Shown: one piece after another, positions 1 to 7,849 of the stretch | Position numbering within the stretch: position 1 is the first letter of the stretch | How the letters are laid out: each line of letters starts with the position of its first letter | From: a bacterium | Lineage (GTDB): Bacteria > UBP7 > UBA6624 | DNA: 64,000 bases | Assembly: GCA_014384545.1 (NCBI GenBank) | Contig: JACNFQ010000089.1 | Span: forward strand, 34,578-98,577 | Reading direction: 5' to 3' | Position numbers and translations under genes: made by a program | Notes under the pieces: model-generated | What the model saw: the letters and a program-made list of their open reading frames with translations, nothing else | What the model was told of the DNA's origin: nothing | Databases searched by the model: none

Positions 1-384
1 GTCCCCATCAGTCGGCGAGCCTGGCATGCAGGTATCTCTTCTTATAGGGGCGTTTCGGGGGTAAATGCTTACTCGGTGGGTATTGAGTTGGTAAACCCTG
101 GTCCCCTAAAGAGAAAGAATGGGGGGTGGTTTGCGGGTAATAGGCGCTGGATGGGGCGTGTGGTAAAGAAGGGGCATACTGTCTGGGCTGGGTGGTCCCA
201 TAAACAGATTTCCTCCCTCCTTTCTCTTCTCCAATGGCTCGGAGAGAAGGAGCCTGCACTTAGAGGAAAAGTCGTAGGGCACGAGACAATATCTCCCAAA
301 CGGAAGATCGATCCTGGCCCCGCCTTTCCTTGGGGTTTATTGGCTGATGCTGGGTGGCCCCCAGCAGATAACTGCTCCCGATAA
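1..384 (+). CDS. N-acetylmuramoyl-L-alanine amidase, AmpD/Amidase_2 type (5' truncated)
   Basis: The reading frame is open from the first base and encodes the C-terminal part of a zinc amidase that cleaves the bond between MurNAc and the stem peptide, used in peptidoglycan recycling or remodelling. Visible motifs are RAWHAG at the left edge (the His is a usual zinc ligand), then SVGIELVNPG, and near the end VVGHETISPKRKIDPGPAF, the classic second His and the K/DPGPAF signature of the Amidase_2 fold. The N-terminus lies outside the window. It ends with TAA one base before the stop of the convergent downstream gene. Family assignment is firm; whether it is cytoplasmic (AmpD) or exported cannot be seen. 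Confidence 0.85.
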   Translation, partial: VPISRRAWHAGISSYRGVSGVNAYSVGIELVNPGPLKRKNGGWFAGNRRWMGRVVKKGHTVWAGWSHKQISSLLSLLQWLGEKEPALRGKVVGHETISPKRKIDPGPAFPWGLLADAGWPPADNCSR

Positions 385-3279
385 CTAGAGAATCGTCGCG
401 CGGGCTAAGACGGCCCCCATATGTGCCTCGCTCTCAATAACTCCCGGGAGTTTGATTCTTTGACCAGGTCCCGTAAGAACGATGAGACACGCTCCTTGCC
501 CCATTGCTGAAGGAACCTGCCCCATCACTTCGCTACATTCCTTGGAACCTAGCGCTCTCAAGTCCACGATGGCATTTGAAAACCGATGGGTTACTGATTC
601 TCCTAATGTCTTCCTTTGGGCTTTCCTCAGTTTTGCCAAGTACGATCTTACACCTGTCTCCTCTATCTCAATCCCCGACAACCCCTTGAGGTGAAGAGAG
701 AGCCTTGTCATGGCTACTTGTAGTTTTCTGTGGTCAACCAATTTCCCCAAGTGCCTAAACCACCCCCTCAAGAAATCATCCACTTCTAGGGACTCCTCTC
801 CTTCTACAATCCGCTTGATTCTCCTTTGATCAGAGACCAACCAAACCCACGGGAATAGAAACTCCCTGCCCTCTTTTCCTTTGACCGCCAAACCATCATC
901 CGTTACGGCATAATCTGATGTTTCAAGTGTCGTTAGGAGTGTCTCAAGAACAGAAACAGCTGTCTCGCCAGAACCCGTCGGGAGAATCAGTGTGGGGGCG
1001 TCCCAAGAGATAGGTCTTTGAATCAACCATTGGGTAAAGACCTCTGTATCCATCCTTGTTGCATCTTCGCGAGAGTAGTATTTCTCGTCCAAGATACGCT
1101 GGAAAGTCTTCCAAGTAAACTCTTTCTTCATCTGCCAAGAAAGTCCTCCCAAAGCACCCCCCATTCCTCCTTCTCCTAAGAGTAATTCAAGCTCTTGAAG
1201 ATCTTGGGTTACATCTTGGTTGATTGCAATTTCTGGTTGGAAAGAGCCAAAGGCTTTGCGGAACCCCGAGTAGATTTCGGCCTCAATAAGTCCTTCTTCT
1301 CCTTGGGCAAGAATCTCCATCAAGTCGCAGGGGTCAGCCTCCTCCCACCCCGTGGAGAGGTTCAAGTCAGCGGTCTCAATGGGGCTCCACGAAAGAACCC
1401 TTTCAACGACCATTCCCCCCTTTTTCTTCGTAGCCACGCAGGCGGCGACTGATTTCCCCGTCTCGTTGAAACAACCAATCACATCTCCTTCGTTGACCTC
1501 CATCCCCGGGGGCAGTTTGAGCTTGTCACCTTCGGCAAGAGATGAGGGGGCGGTCCAAAACCATGCCCTCCTCGGTGTCCCCATCACGGGCGCAGAATAG
1601 ACCGAAAGGCGTCGTCCCAGAGAGGTCCGTCCCTCGTGGAATCGCCAGCGACCCTCTCGCGCTTCAAAAGCGAATGTACTGACAAGGGCACTTGCCAGAG
1701 CTCTTCGACTTACCCGGCGAATGAAAAGGAATCTATGGAGGAGGTCCTCAAACCCCAACCCTTCTGGATAGGCACCCAAGATCTGTCCCGCCAAGTCTGT
1801 TATCTCTTCTGCAGGAGATTCTTGGAGGCGTTGGAGTTGTTCAATCTCGGCATCCTCAAGTTGGGGAACACGAATGGGGGTCAGCACTTCCAACCTAAAT
1901 CGAGATACACTACGGTACTCCAGCGTCAGAACGGAACCCAATGCCGCAGACGCATTTATCCACGCAGCCAATCCATAGAGGACGGAATGGGCAAAATCTG
2001 CCAAGACAACGAGGCTCTCCCCTCCGGGTAACTCCACTTCAAATTCCGCCCAGTTTCCTGGAGGAACCAAAACCGCATTGAGGGCGGTTGCTAACGGGGG
2101 GGGAAGAGGGGTGACTTCATCGTTTAGGAAATCATTTAGAGTGATGATGAGAAGGGGCTCCACCCCAGGAAATCCATCTTCAGCAAAATCTCCGTCTAGC
2201 CAATAGAGAACTTCACTTTGGAGGTTGAGTAATAGATCCATCGTTAGACCTGCGTCTCCTACCAATAAGCCCTCATCCATCCCACGCTTCTTGCCACCAC
2301 CCACAATTCCCTTGTCCGTAGGAAGACCAGATGCCTTTCGCCAATAGGGGTTGTCTTCAGAAAAGCGAACTCTTACCAGCTCTCCCGCTCCTTCCTTGAC
2401 CGACAGAACATCATCCACATCCCCAAGGTACGAGGGGCTGGCTTGGTTTCTACTGGGACCAAGAAGGTAAGAAAGGAGATTCTCTCTAGATACACTCTTT
2501 GTCGGTTCTTGTGCTTCAAAGAACTGATCAATCTTCTCGCCTACTTCTTTTCGAAGGCGCTTCTCCCTCTTGCTGATTACAGTAGGTTCCTCTTTCTTTT
2601 TTGTCGTCTTCTTTCCCCACCTTCCACCCTCCATAGCAAATCGCTTATCAAGTTCGGGCTGGAAGAACGCTTGGAGATCCGTTCGGAGATGAGCCTTTTT
2701 CTCTGCTCTCTCAATAATATCTTTCTTCTTGATCGCACCCGCTTCTTGGACAATCTCCAAAGCGGGAGAGTTGACCAGTCTCCACCCCACTCGTCCCCAC
2801 AACCTACCTCGACCCTGGACTTTCTTCGCGGGGATTTCGGTTTCTGTAGCAACGCGAAAACGCTTGTCTGCCAATAACCAGAGTTTCGTTTCTCTTACTT
2901 TTTTCCCCATACTCTTAGCCACAATTGACCGAATCTTGGACTCAATCAAGAATCCTTGTTTCTCCTCCAAAACCCTCAAGGCTAGCTGGTGCGTGGGGAG
3001 ATTCTCGGGTAAAAGTTGCCATCCACCTTTCACTTTTTCCGCAAAGTTACATTTCTCTAAGAATGGGACGGCTCTCTCTCCCACAAATTGAGCCGGTGAA
3101 ACACCCGTTCGTTTAGCCAAAGGGGCAAGAACATCTTCAAGGTCCTTTTCTGGAACGGGGCTAAGAATAACCGCCCCCTCCCTATCCTGAAAATGGGCAT
3201 CTGGGTCGGGCTGAGTCTGCTCTGCCAATCGACCAATAATCAACTCACTCATTGAGAGTGCTGCATCTTGTTTAGCCAT
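385..3279 (-). CDS. Hypothetical protein, 964 aa
   Basis: I do not recognise a family for this large protein. It has no signal peptide and no clear transmembrane segment. The N-terminal 100 residues look helical and could hold a winged-helix-like unit, a lysine-rich stretch lies near residues 220-260, and the rest is a mix of acidic helices and short beta segments with no catalytic motif I can name. The ATG start was chosen because it follows a near-perfect Shine-Dalgarno (AAGGAGG, 5 nt before ATG); an upstream in-frame start lacks one. It overlaps the end of glycerate kinase by 8 nt, so the two are probably co-translated. Confidence 0.75.
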   Translation of the reverse strand: MAKQDAALSMSELIIGRLAEQTQPDPDAHFQDREGAVILSPVPEKDLEDVLAPLAKRTGVSPAQFVGERAVPFLEKCNFAEKVKGGWQLLPENLPTHQLALRVLEEKQGFLIESKIRSIVAKSMGKKVRETKLWLLADKRFRVATETEIPAKKVQGRGRLWGRVGWRLVNSPALEIVQEAGAIKKKDIIERAEKKAHLRTDLQAFFQPELDKRFAMEGGRWGKKTTKKKEEPTVISKREKRLRKEVGEKIDQFFEAQEPTKSVSRENLLSYLLGPSRNQASPSYLGDVDDVLSVKEGAGELVRVRFSEDNPYWRKASGLPTDKGIVGGGKKRGMDEGLLVGDAGLTMDLLLNLQSEVLYWLDGDFAEDGFPGVEPLLIITLNDFLNDEVTPLPPPLATALNAVLVPPGNWAEFEVELPGGESLVVLADFAHSVLYGLAAWINASAALGSVLTLEYRSVSRFRLEVLTPIRVPQLEDAEIEQLQRLQESPAEEITDLAGQILGAYPEGLGFEDLLHRFLFIRRVSRRALASALVSTFAFEAREGRWRFHEGRTSLGRRLSVYSAPVMGTPRRAWFWTAPSSLAEGDKLKLPPGMEVNEGDVIGCFNETGKSVAACVATKKKGGMVVERVLSWSPIETADLNLSTGWEEADPCDLMEILAQGEEGLIEAEIYSGFRKAFGSFQPEIAINQDVTQDLQELELLLGEGGMGGALGGLSWQMKKEFTWKTFQRILDEKYYSREDATRMDTEVFTQWLIQRPISWDAPTLILPTGSGETAVSVLETLLTTLETSDYAVTDDGLAVKGKEGREFLFPWVWLVSDQRRIKRIVEGEESLEVDDFLRGWFRHLGKLVDHRKLQVAMTRLSLHLKGLSGIEIEETGVRSYLAKLRKAQRKTLGESVTHRFSNAIVDLRALGSKECSEVMGQVPSAMGQGACLIVLTGPGQRIKLPGVIESEAHMGAVLARATIL

Positions 3280-4390
3280 TCCAACCTCCTTGGAGGGCTT
3301 TTCTTGTAGCCCGTTGAACTCTCTGACTTGCCTCAAGGGATGTGGTGGGAATATCCGTTCCCGCCGCGATGATCTTCATCCCTTTGAGCGCCTTGACCTT
3401 TGGGGGAAGCCCCGAAACATAGAGAACTCTTACCCCGTGTTGAATCGCCCGCTCTGCCAACCACCATGGTCCCTTACCCATCAAGCTCTGTTTGTCAACG
3501 ATCCCTTCTCCTGTCACAAGCCAATCTGTGTCCTCCCATTCATTGTCCAGCCCTATCTCTCGGGCGACAAATGGCGCCCCTTTCCATATCTTTCCGCCCA
3601 ATACCCCCAATCCGAGGGGGAGTCCTCCAGCGGCCCCCATTCCCTCGATATCAGAGTGTGGGATCTCTTCTTGCAGGGGCAATAATGCTCTTGCAAGGTT
3701 GCCCATTCCGGCTTCCAGCCGGCGGACAGCGGACGGGTTAGCACCTTTTTGGGGTCCGTAAACCGTCGCTGCTCCCTTTTCCCCAAGTAAGGGGTTGGCA
3801 ACATCGGCGATTATATCAAATTGAATGCCCCTTAGGGGATTTCCCCGAATGGGTGGAATCACCCGCCCTACTCTTTCCATCATTCCCCCTGATGGCTTGA
3901 GGGGTTTTCCATGGGAAGAGAGGAACTGATAACCAAGTGCGTGGAGCATCCCCATTCCCCCGTCCACCGTCGCTGTTCCACCAATACAGAGCCAAATACG
4001 CTTTACCCCAGCTTCACCAATCGCTTCCAACAGTTTGCCCACTCCCCCAGAATGGAGCTTGAGGGGGTTTCTTTCCTTGATAGGTACATGGGTCAACCCC
4101 ACCACAGTCGCAGTCTCGGCAATCCCGAGAGTTCCCTTTTCCGCTTGGCACCACCTTGCAGATACGGGATGACCCAAGGGGGTTTCGCAGAGAGCCTGCC
4201 TCCAAACCGCCTCCTTTGACTGGGCAAGGGCATCCATCGTTCCCTCTCCACCATCACCGAACAAGAGGACTTTACCTTTGAAATGGGGGCAAACTGACTG
4301 AATCCCTTTCCAAGCTGCTTCTCCTGCCTCCTTGGAGGTAAGCGTACCCTTGAAACTATCAAGAGCAACAAGGAACTTGGGAACAGTCAG
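3272..4390 (-). CDS. Glycerate kinase (GlxK/GarK family), probable CTG start
   Basis: Phosphorylates D-glycerate, feeding it into lower glycolysis. Family motifs are clear: ALDSFKGTLTSKEA near the N-terminus, GDGGEGT about 35 residues later, GGTATVDGGMGML, and VTGEGIVDKQSLMGKGP. No ATG, GTG or TTG precedes the conserved N-terminal strand: the frame is open back to a TAA at about 4411-4409, and the only plausible initiator is CTG at 4390-4388, which gives MTVPKFLVALDSFKG, exactly the expected N-terminus. This CTG lies 4 nt after the stop of the upstream secreted-protein gene. A start at the first canonical codon (4264) would delete the family's N-terminal strand. Confidence 0.85.
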   Translation of the reverse strand: MTVPKFLVALDSFKGTLTSKEAGEAAWKGIQSVCPHFKGKVLLFGDGGEGTMDALAQSKEAVWRQALCETPLGHPVSARWCQAEKGTLGIAETATVVGLTHVPIKERNPLKLHSGGVGKLLEAIGEAGVKRIWLCIGGTATVDGGMGMLHALGYQFLSSHGKPLKPSGGMMERVGRVIPPIRGNPLRGIQFDIIADVANPLLGEKGAATVYGPQKGANPSAVRRLEAGMGNLARALLPLQEEIPHSDIEGMGAAGGLPLGLGVLGGKIWKGAPFVAREIGLDNEWEDTDWLVTGEGIVDKQSLMGKGPWWLAERAIQHGVRVLYVSGLPPKVKALKGMKIIAAGTDIPTTSLEASQRVQRATRKALQGGWNG

Positions 4391-4394
4391 AAGT

Positions 4395-5303
4395 CTAGAA
4401 AATCCGGATTATTTCGCCCGTTCGGGCATCAACGGGGAGGTGTATTCTTCCTCCGGGCTCTACAACGACATTCACATCCCATGCAGGGACAAGCTCTCTA
4501 TCTTCTCCCCGCTTCCACGCCTCTTCAAGGGCGGACCAAGTGTAAACAAGACGAATACCCGTTACCTTGACCGTGGCATAGGGTTTCTCACCCAAGAGCT
4601 GTGTGTAAACGAACGAAACGACTTCTTGGGCTGCCGTGACTGCGGGAATCACTTGGGCGGGCTCTCCAAGGATGGAGGGCTCTGCTCCCCAGGACCAGTA
4701 CATCTCAAAGACGCGGGGGCCCACGACCGTGATTTGGATGTGGTCGGGGTGGAGTTGAACTCCATCGTGGCGTCGTCCATATTCAAAGAAATAGCCCAAA
4801 GGTAGCCCCAGTGCGTCCCGGCTAGATTGCACATCTCCACCCTTGATTTCACCAGAGCGAATCATCGTGGCATCTGGGGGAAGACCCCCCTCAATCCCCC
4901 CAAGAAAAAGATCTCTTATCTCTTCGGCTTCCTTTCGAGTTACAGGTCTAATCACAGCACTTGAGTGGTAGGGATAACGATAGGCAAATCCCCCATGTGG
5001 ATAGATCTCAACTTCTTGTTCGTAGGGGTTTCTGTATCGTTGCGAGCCCTGATCAATAACCCTGCTAAAGCCCATATAGGGTACGCGTTCTCTGGTAGAT
5101 CCTAAGAGAGACTCCAATAGGTTCTCTTCTTCCACTGTGGAATAGTTGATGCTGAGGTTAGAGAGTGTGGGACGGTCAACAGGTACATGGACCCCAGGAA
5201 TGACATTCAGCATAATGAAAATGTCATCCGTAGAGAGTTCGTTGGTGGCTGACCCCATCGATGCCCCCAGAAAGGCAAACAGTGTTAAGACGTTTCTCTT
5301 CAT
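4395..5303 (-). CDS. Secreted hypothetical protein, 302 aa
   Basis: The N-terminus (MKRNVLTLFAFLGASMGSA) is a typical Sec signal peptide, so the protein is exported. The mature part is mostly beta with several Tyr/Arg-rich stretches. The last 80 residues (LVYTWSALEE, then LVPAWDVNVVV and VDARTGEIIRIF) resemble the two-domain periplasmic YycH/PepSY-like style of protein, but this is only a similarity of pattern. No catalytic residues are recognisable. It is the first gene of the three-gene minus-strand unit with glycerate kinase and the 964-aa protein. Confidence 0.7.
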   Translation of the reverse strand: MKRNVLTLFAFLGASMGSATNELSTDDIFIMLNVIPGVHVPVDRPTLSNLSINYSTVEEENLLESLLGSTRERVPYMGFSRVIDQGSQRYRNPYEQEVEIYPHGGFAYRYPYHSSAVIRPVTRKEAEEIRDLFLGGIEGGLPPDATMIRSGEIKGGDVQSSRDALGLPLGYFFEYGRRHDGVQLHPDHIQITVVGPRVFEMYWSWGAEPSILGEPAQVIPAVTAAQEVVSFVYTQLLGEKPYATVKVTGIRLVYTWSALEEAWKRGEDRELVPAWDVNVVVEPGGRIHLPVDARTGEIIRIF

Positions 5304-5507
5304 CTAGGGGAGTTTACCTTATTCAGCCCCACCATAGCGATAAAGGGAAAGGGAACAATCTGGCGTCCTCCTCCAATCCGTTATTAGGCGGGGGGCTGTG
5401 GCTCTCCGTTAGCCCGAGGGTTGTGGATCTCCGAGCCACCATTTCGGGTGCTCCGGCGCAGAGCCAGACGCAAGCGTCCTTCTCTGGCCCCCGTCCCTCA
5501 TGTCCAC

Positions 5508-5541
5508 GCCCCCGTTGCCCTCCCTTCGGGGTGAGAGGATT
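5508..5541. repeat. Direct repeat copy A (stray 3' end of tRNA-Pro)
   Basis: 34 bp that recur at 5594-5627 with one mismatch, 86 bp apart. The second copy contains the 3' acceptor strand and part of the T arm of tRNA-Pro; this copy is a detached fragment of that end. The rest of 5304-5507 holds no gene I can support. Confidence 0.8.
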
Positions 5542-5593
5542 GCGTGCTTCGCACAGGACTCCACCCCTGCGGTCGGTCCCGTGGACGCTACGC

Positions 5594-5627
5594 GCCCCCG
5601 CTGCCCTCCCTTCGGGGTGAGAGGATT
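5594..5627. repeat. Direct repeat copy B (contains the tRNA-Pro 3' end)
   Basis: Partner of the 34-bp repeat at 5508-5541; this copy includes the genuine 3' end of tRNA-Pro. Confidence 0.8.
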
Positions 5628-5686
5628 CGAACCTCCGACCTCCGCATCCCGAATGCGGCGCTCTGACCAGGCTGAGCCACACCCCG
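5612..5686 (-). tRNA. tRNA-Pro (anticodon CGG)
   Basis: On the minus strand the sequence folds as a normal cloverleaf: acceptor CGGGGTG/CACCCCG, D arm with GCTC/GAGC, anticodon stem CCGCA/TGCGG with loop TTCGGGA, T arm GGAGG TTCGAAT CCTCT, discriminator A. The anticodon CGG reads CCG. CCA is not encoded. It sits in the only gap over 300 bp in the window and is flanked by duplicated pieces of itself. Confidence 0.95.
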
Positions 5687-5762
5687 TGGCAAGGGGTGAT
5701 TCTAAAAGTAGCCGCATTCGGGGTGGAACATCCCGGACCACGGCGTAGCCGGGGTTAGCCAC
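5658..5762. repeat. 105-bp tandem repeat, copy 1 (tRNA-Pro 5' part plus upstream region)
   Basis: Covers the 5' part of tRNA-Pro, its promoter and about 60 bp upstream. It recurs at 5791-5895 with three mismatches at an offset of 133 bp. Confidence 0.9.
5699..5728 (-). promoter_or_regulatory. Probable promoter of tRNA-Pro
   Basis: Minus strand: TTCCAC, 18-nt spacer, then TAGAAT (-10), ending 12 nt before the tRNA 5' end. A hairpin CACCCC/GGGGTG lies between promoter and tRNA and uses the tRNA 5' strand as one arm. The same promoter sequence is repeated 133 bp away. Confidence 0.45.
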
Positions 5763-5790
5763 GCACTGCGAAGCAGGGTGTGGCAATCAG

Positions 5791-5895
5791 GCGCTCTGAC
5801 CAGGCTCTGCCACACCCCGTGACAAGGGGTGATTCTAAAAGTAGCCGCATTCGGGGTGGAACATCCCGGACCACGGCGTAGCCGGGGTTAGCCAC
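5791..5895. repeat. 105-bp tandem repeat, copy 2 (truncated tRNA-Pro and duplicated promoter)
   Basis: Second copy of the 5658-5762 unit. It carries the promoter and only the first ~29 nt of tRNA-Pro, then diverges, so it cannot make a tRNA. Positions 5896-6001 hold no further recognisable feature. Confidence 0.9.
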
Positions 5896-6001
5896 TGTGG
5901 ATACTCGGGCGACACAATGAGCTCAATCTCTTACCGCTTGGACCTTTATCTCCCAAAGAGGTTCTCTTCGTGGCACACGGATAGGGCATAGGATGGGCTT
6001 G

Positions 6002-6214
6002 ATGAAAGTAAAACACTTTATGGAATCTGGAATCGGTTATCGTGTTCCACCTCTTGATATCTCTATTAATGAGTGGCTAGAAGAGATGGGCTCATCCATT
6101 CAAATCGTTGAGGTTAAGTACTCAACCTCTACCACCACGGCCTCCCAAGAAGACTTCGTTGCCAGTGAAACGGTCGTTGTGGCGGGAGCACTTGTCCTCT
6201 ACAAAGAAACCTAG
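6002..6214 (+). CDS. Small Cse60/DUF2758-like protein, 70 aa
   Basis: The pattern MKVKHF...INEWLEEM...IQIVEVKYSTST...VVVAGALVLYKE matches the small Cse60-like family: an alpha/beta protein with a conserved N-terminal MKVK strand, an N-x-[FW]-L helix, an I-x-Y-S strand and a final [AL]-I/V-L-Y-K-E strand. The family is best known from spore-formers but its biochemical role is unknown to me. The start at 6002 is preferred over an in-frame ATG at 5993 because family members begin at MKVK and an AGGA lies about 8 nt upstream. It overlaps the following rsmA gene. Confidence 0.65.
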   Translation: MKVKHFMESGIGYRVPPLDISINEWLEEMGSSIQIVEVKYSTSTTTASQEDFVASETVVVAGALVLYKET

Positions 6215-7040
6215 TCCCCGCTTTGTTCAAGAGGGTCCTTCTTTTTGGGAGGGTTTACACCAAGAAGCAAAAGGTTACTTTTCTTCTTTTGGTCGCTCAC
6301 AATCATTAGGTCAGAACTTCCTCGTTGACCCCTTTGCCCTCCACGCCATCTCTCTATTGATTGAGGCTCGTCCCTCTCCTTGGACTGTAGAGGTAGGGGC
6401 TGGACTGGGGTTTTTAACACGCGGTCTCTCCCACAGACCTCACCTCACCCTCTTTGAGCTGGATCTCTCTCTATTGTCACGCCTGTCGTCCCACTTTCCA
6501 AACGCTTCCCTTTTGGGTGACTTTAGGGATTGGGACGCATCAAGTGCCCCCCCAAACGGACTCCTCGTGGGAAATATTCCCTACTCTCTTTCGGGTTCCG
6601 TTCTCTCTCTGTTGGCTCGGTACCCATCACGCTTTATCGGTAGCATTCTTACGCTTCAGCGAGAGGTCGCCCAGCGCGTGGCGGCACCGATACATACGAA
6701 GCGCCGAGGTCTTTTATCTGGTCCTCTCCAAGCGATCTACAACGTGGAAGTCGCCCGACGACTGCCCCCTGGTGTGTTTGCACCACCTCCTCGTGTTCAC
6801 TCCGCTGTTTTGGTTCTAGATAGGAACGAAATCTTTCCAGATGACAAATGGGCCCATAATCACCTTGCTCTGATGAAACTCGCTTTCTCACAGCGGCGGA
6901 AAAAGGTGGCAAACCTCTTGTCTCATGTGCTTCCGGAAAAGTGCCTCAACGAGATTCCTGATGGAGCGCGTGCCGAAGATCTTCCCACATCCCTGTCCCT
7001 CCACCTCTCCTCTTTTTTTCAGCCCAAGAAAACGTCTTAG
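6192..7040 (+). CDS. rsmA: 16S rRNA dimethyladenosine transferase RsmA/KsgA
   Basis: Dimethylates two adjacent adenosines near the 3' end of 16S rRNA during small-subunit maturation, using SAM. The protein shows the family's LGQNFLVD substrate motif, the SAM-binding VEVGAGLGFLTRGLS, the catalytic GNIPYSLSG (NIPY), and a C-terminal FSQRRKK. The first ~25 residues are poorly conserved, so the start is uncertain; TTG at 6192 with GGGAG just upstream is chosen, overlapping the Cse60-like gene by 23 nt. Its stop overlaps the stop of the convergent FlxA-like gene by 4 nt. The coding strand is C/T-rich, as expected for a plus-strand gene left of the origin. Confidence 0.9.
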   Translation: MSSTKKPSPRFVQEGPSFWEGLHQEAKGYFSSFGRSQSLGQNFLVDPFALHAISLLIEARPSPWTVEVGAGLGFLTRGLSHRPHLTLFELDLSLLSRLSSHFPNASLLGDFRDWDASSAPPNGLLVGNIPYSLSGSVLSLLARYPSRFIGSILTLQREVAQRVAAPIHTKRRGLLSGPLQAIYNVEVARRLPPGVFAPPPRVHSAVLVLDRNEIFPDDKWAHNHLALMKLAFSQRRKKVANLLSHVLPEKCLNEIPDGARAEDLPTSLSLHLSSFFQPKKTS

Positions 7041-7849
7041 TCGTTTAGCCCTAAAGCATCCTCTGAAAGGTCTCGCAAAGTCGCCAAATCAAAAACGGGG
7101 CCTCTGGTCCAAATGTTGACACCAGCCAAGAGGTCTTGGTTGCTCCACCCCAAACCCGTGGTCCAGTTCCTGTTGACGAGGAAATAGATATCCTTGTCGC
7201 GAAGTCTTGACTTTTCTAAGATGCCCATTAGAACCTTTTGGAAGGGCCTCGTTCCTCCAACGGCTGCTCCTACCATGCCCTGGAGAATCTTCTTCTTCAT
7301 AATCTGATCTCTGAGAAAGGTCTCCCAAGGTTGATTCCCCCTGTCTTTACTCGCAATCAGGTGGACTTGGATGGGAGAACTTTCCTCTGAAGCTTTCTCC
7401 AGCGCTTTCGCCAAGACCGGGTTCTCCTTATCCGTTGTCAGATGAGTGATAACGACCTCTTTTCCCTGTGCCAATAGAGCATTTACCAGCCCGCGTTGGG
7501 CGGCTAGCCCCATATCCATGGAGAAGAGCCCTATCTTTCCCTCGGGCCATCCCTCTGTCGGAAGACCATTCCCATACGGTCCCCTTAGCCCTAAAGCCTG
7601 TCCCTCAGAAAGAAGGAATAGGCGATGTGTAACGCTATCCACGTCTTGGAGAGAAACCCCAAAACAGTCTTTGCTAACCTCCGAAACGACCCCTGTCGTT
7701 TCCCCCCGCCCAAAAACTGATATCTTGAAACCTTGTCCGGGAGTGATTGGTGAAAACCCCTCTCTTGAAAAGAAGAGGGTCAGCACACCTCCCCCTTCCT
7801 CTTGTATCGACTCAATCGAATGGATGTGAGGAATAAGGGGATCTGTCAT
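7037..7849 (-). CDS. FlxA/HydG/AsrB-like subunit lacking all [2Fe-2S] cysteines
   Basis: Homologous to the FNR-fold subunits (FlxA, sulfhydrogenase gamma, AsrB) that bind FAD and NAD(P)H and pass electrons to a C-terminal [2Fe-2S] centre. LRGPYGNG (88-95) and GPVFDL (250-255) are conserved. The four cysteines of the cluster motif align without gaps to T231, S236, D239 and W247, so no cluster can form. The FAD-binding RxYS region is replaced by TTGVVSEVS (51-59), and the nucleotide loop GGxGxAP reads SMDMGLAAQ (110-118). It overlaps the FlxB-like gene by ATGA and is last in the operon. Its normal length (270 aa) and intact frame argue against decay. Homology is firm; any redox function is unclear. 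Confidence 0.75.
   Translation of the reverse strand: MTDPLIPHIHSIESIQEEGGGVLTLFFSREGFSPITPGQGFKISVFGRGETTGVVSEVSKDCFGVSLQDVDSVTHRLFLLSEGQALGLRGPYGNGLPTEGWPEGKIGLFSMDMGLAAQRGLVNALLAQGKEVVITHLTTDKENPVLAKALEKASEESSPIQVHLIASKDRGNQPWETFLRDQIMKKKILQGMVGAAVGGTRPFQKVLMGILEKSRLRDKDIYFLVNRNWTTGLGWSNQDLLAGVNIWTRGPVFDLATLRDLSEDALGLND

Noticed and set aside
1956-1964. DnaA-box-like TTATCCACG
   Set aside because: 8 of 9 match inside the 964-aa gene, isolated and 21 kb from the origin; one such match is expected by chance.
5409-5786. Short open frames in the tRNA-Pro region
   Set aside because: They run across the tRNA and repeats, with the FEPPTSASRMR-type pattern that tRNA sequence produces when translated; no ribosome sites.
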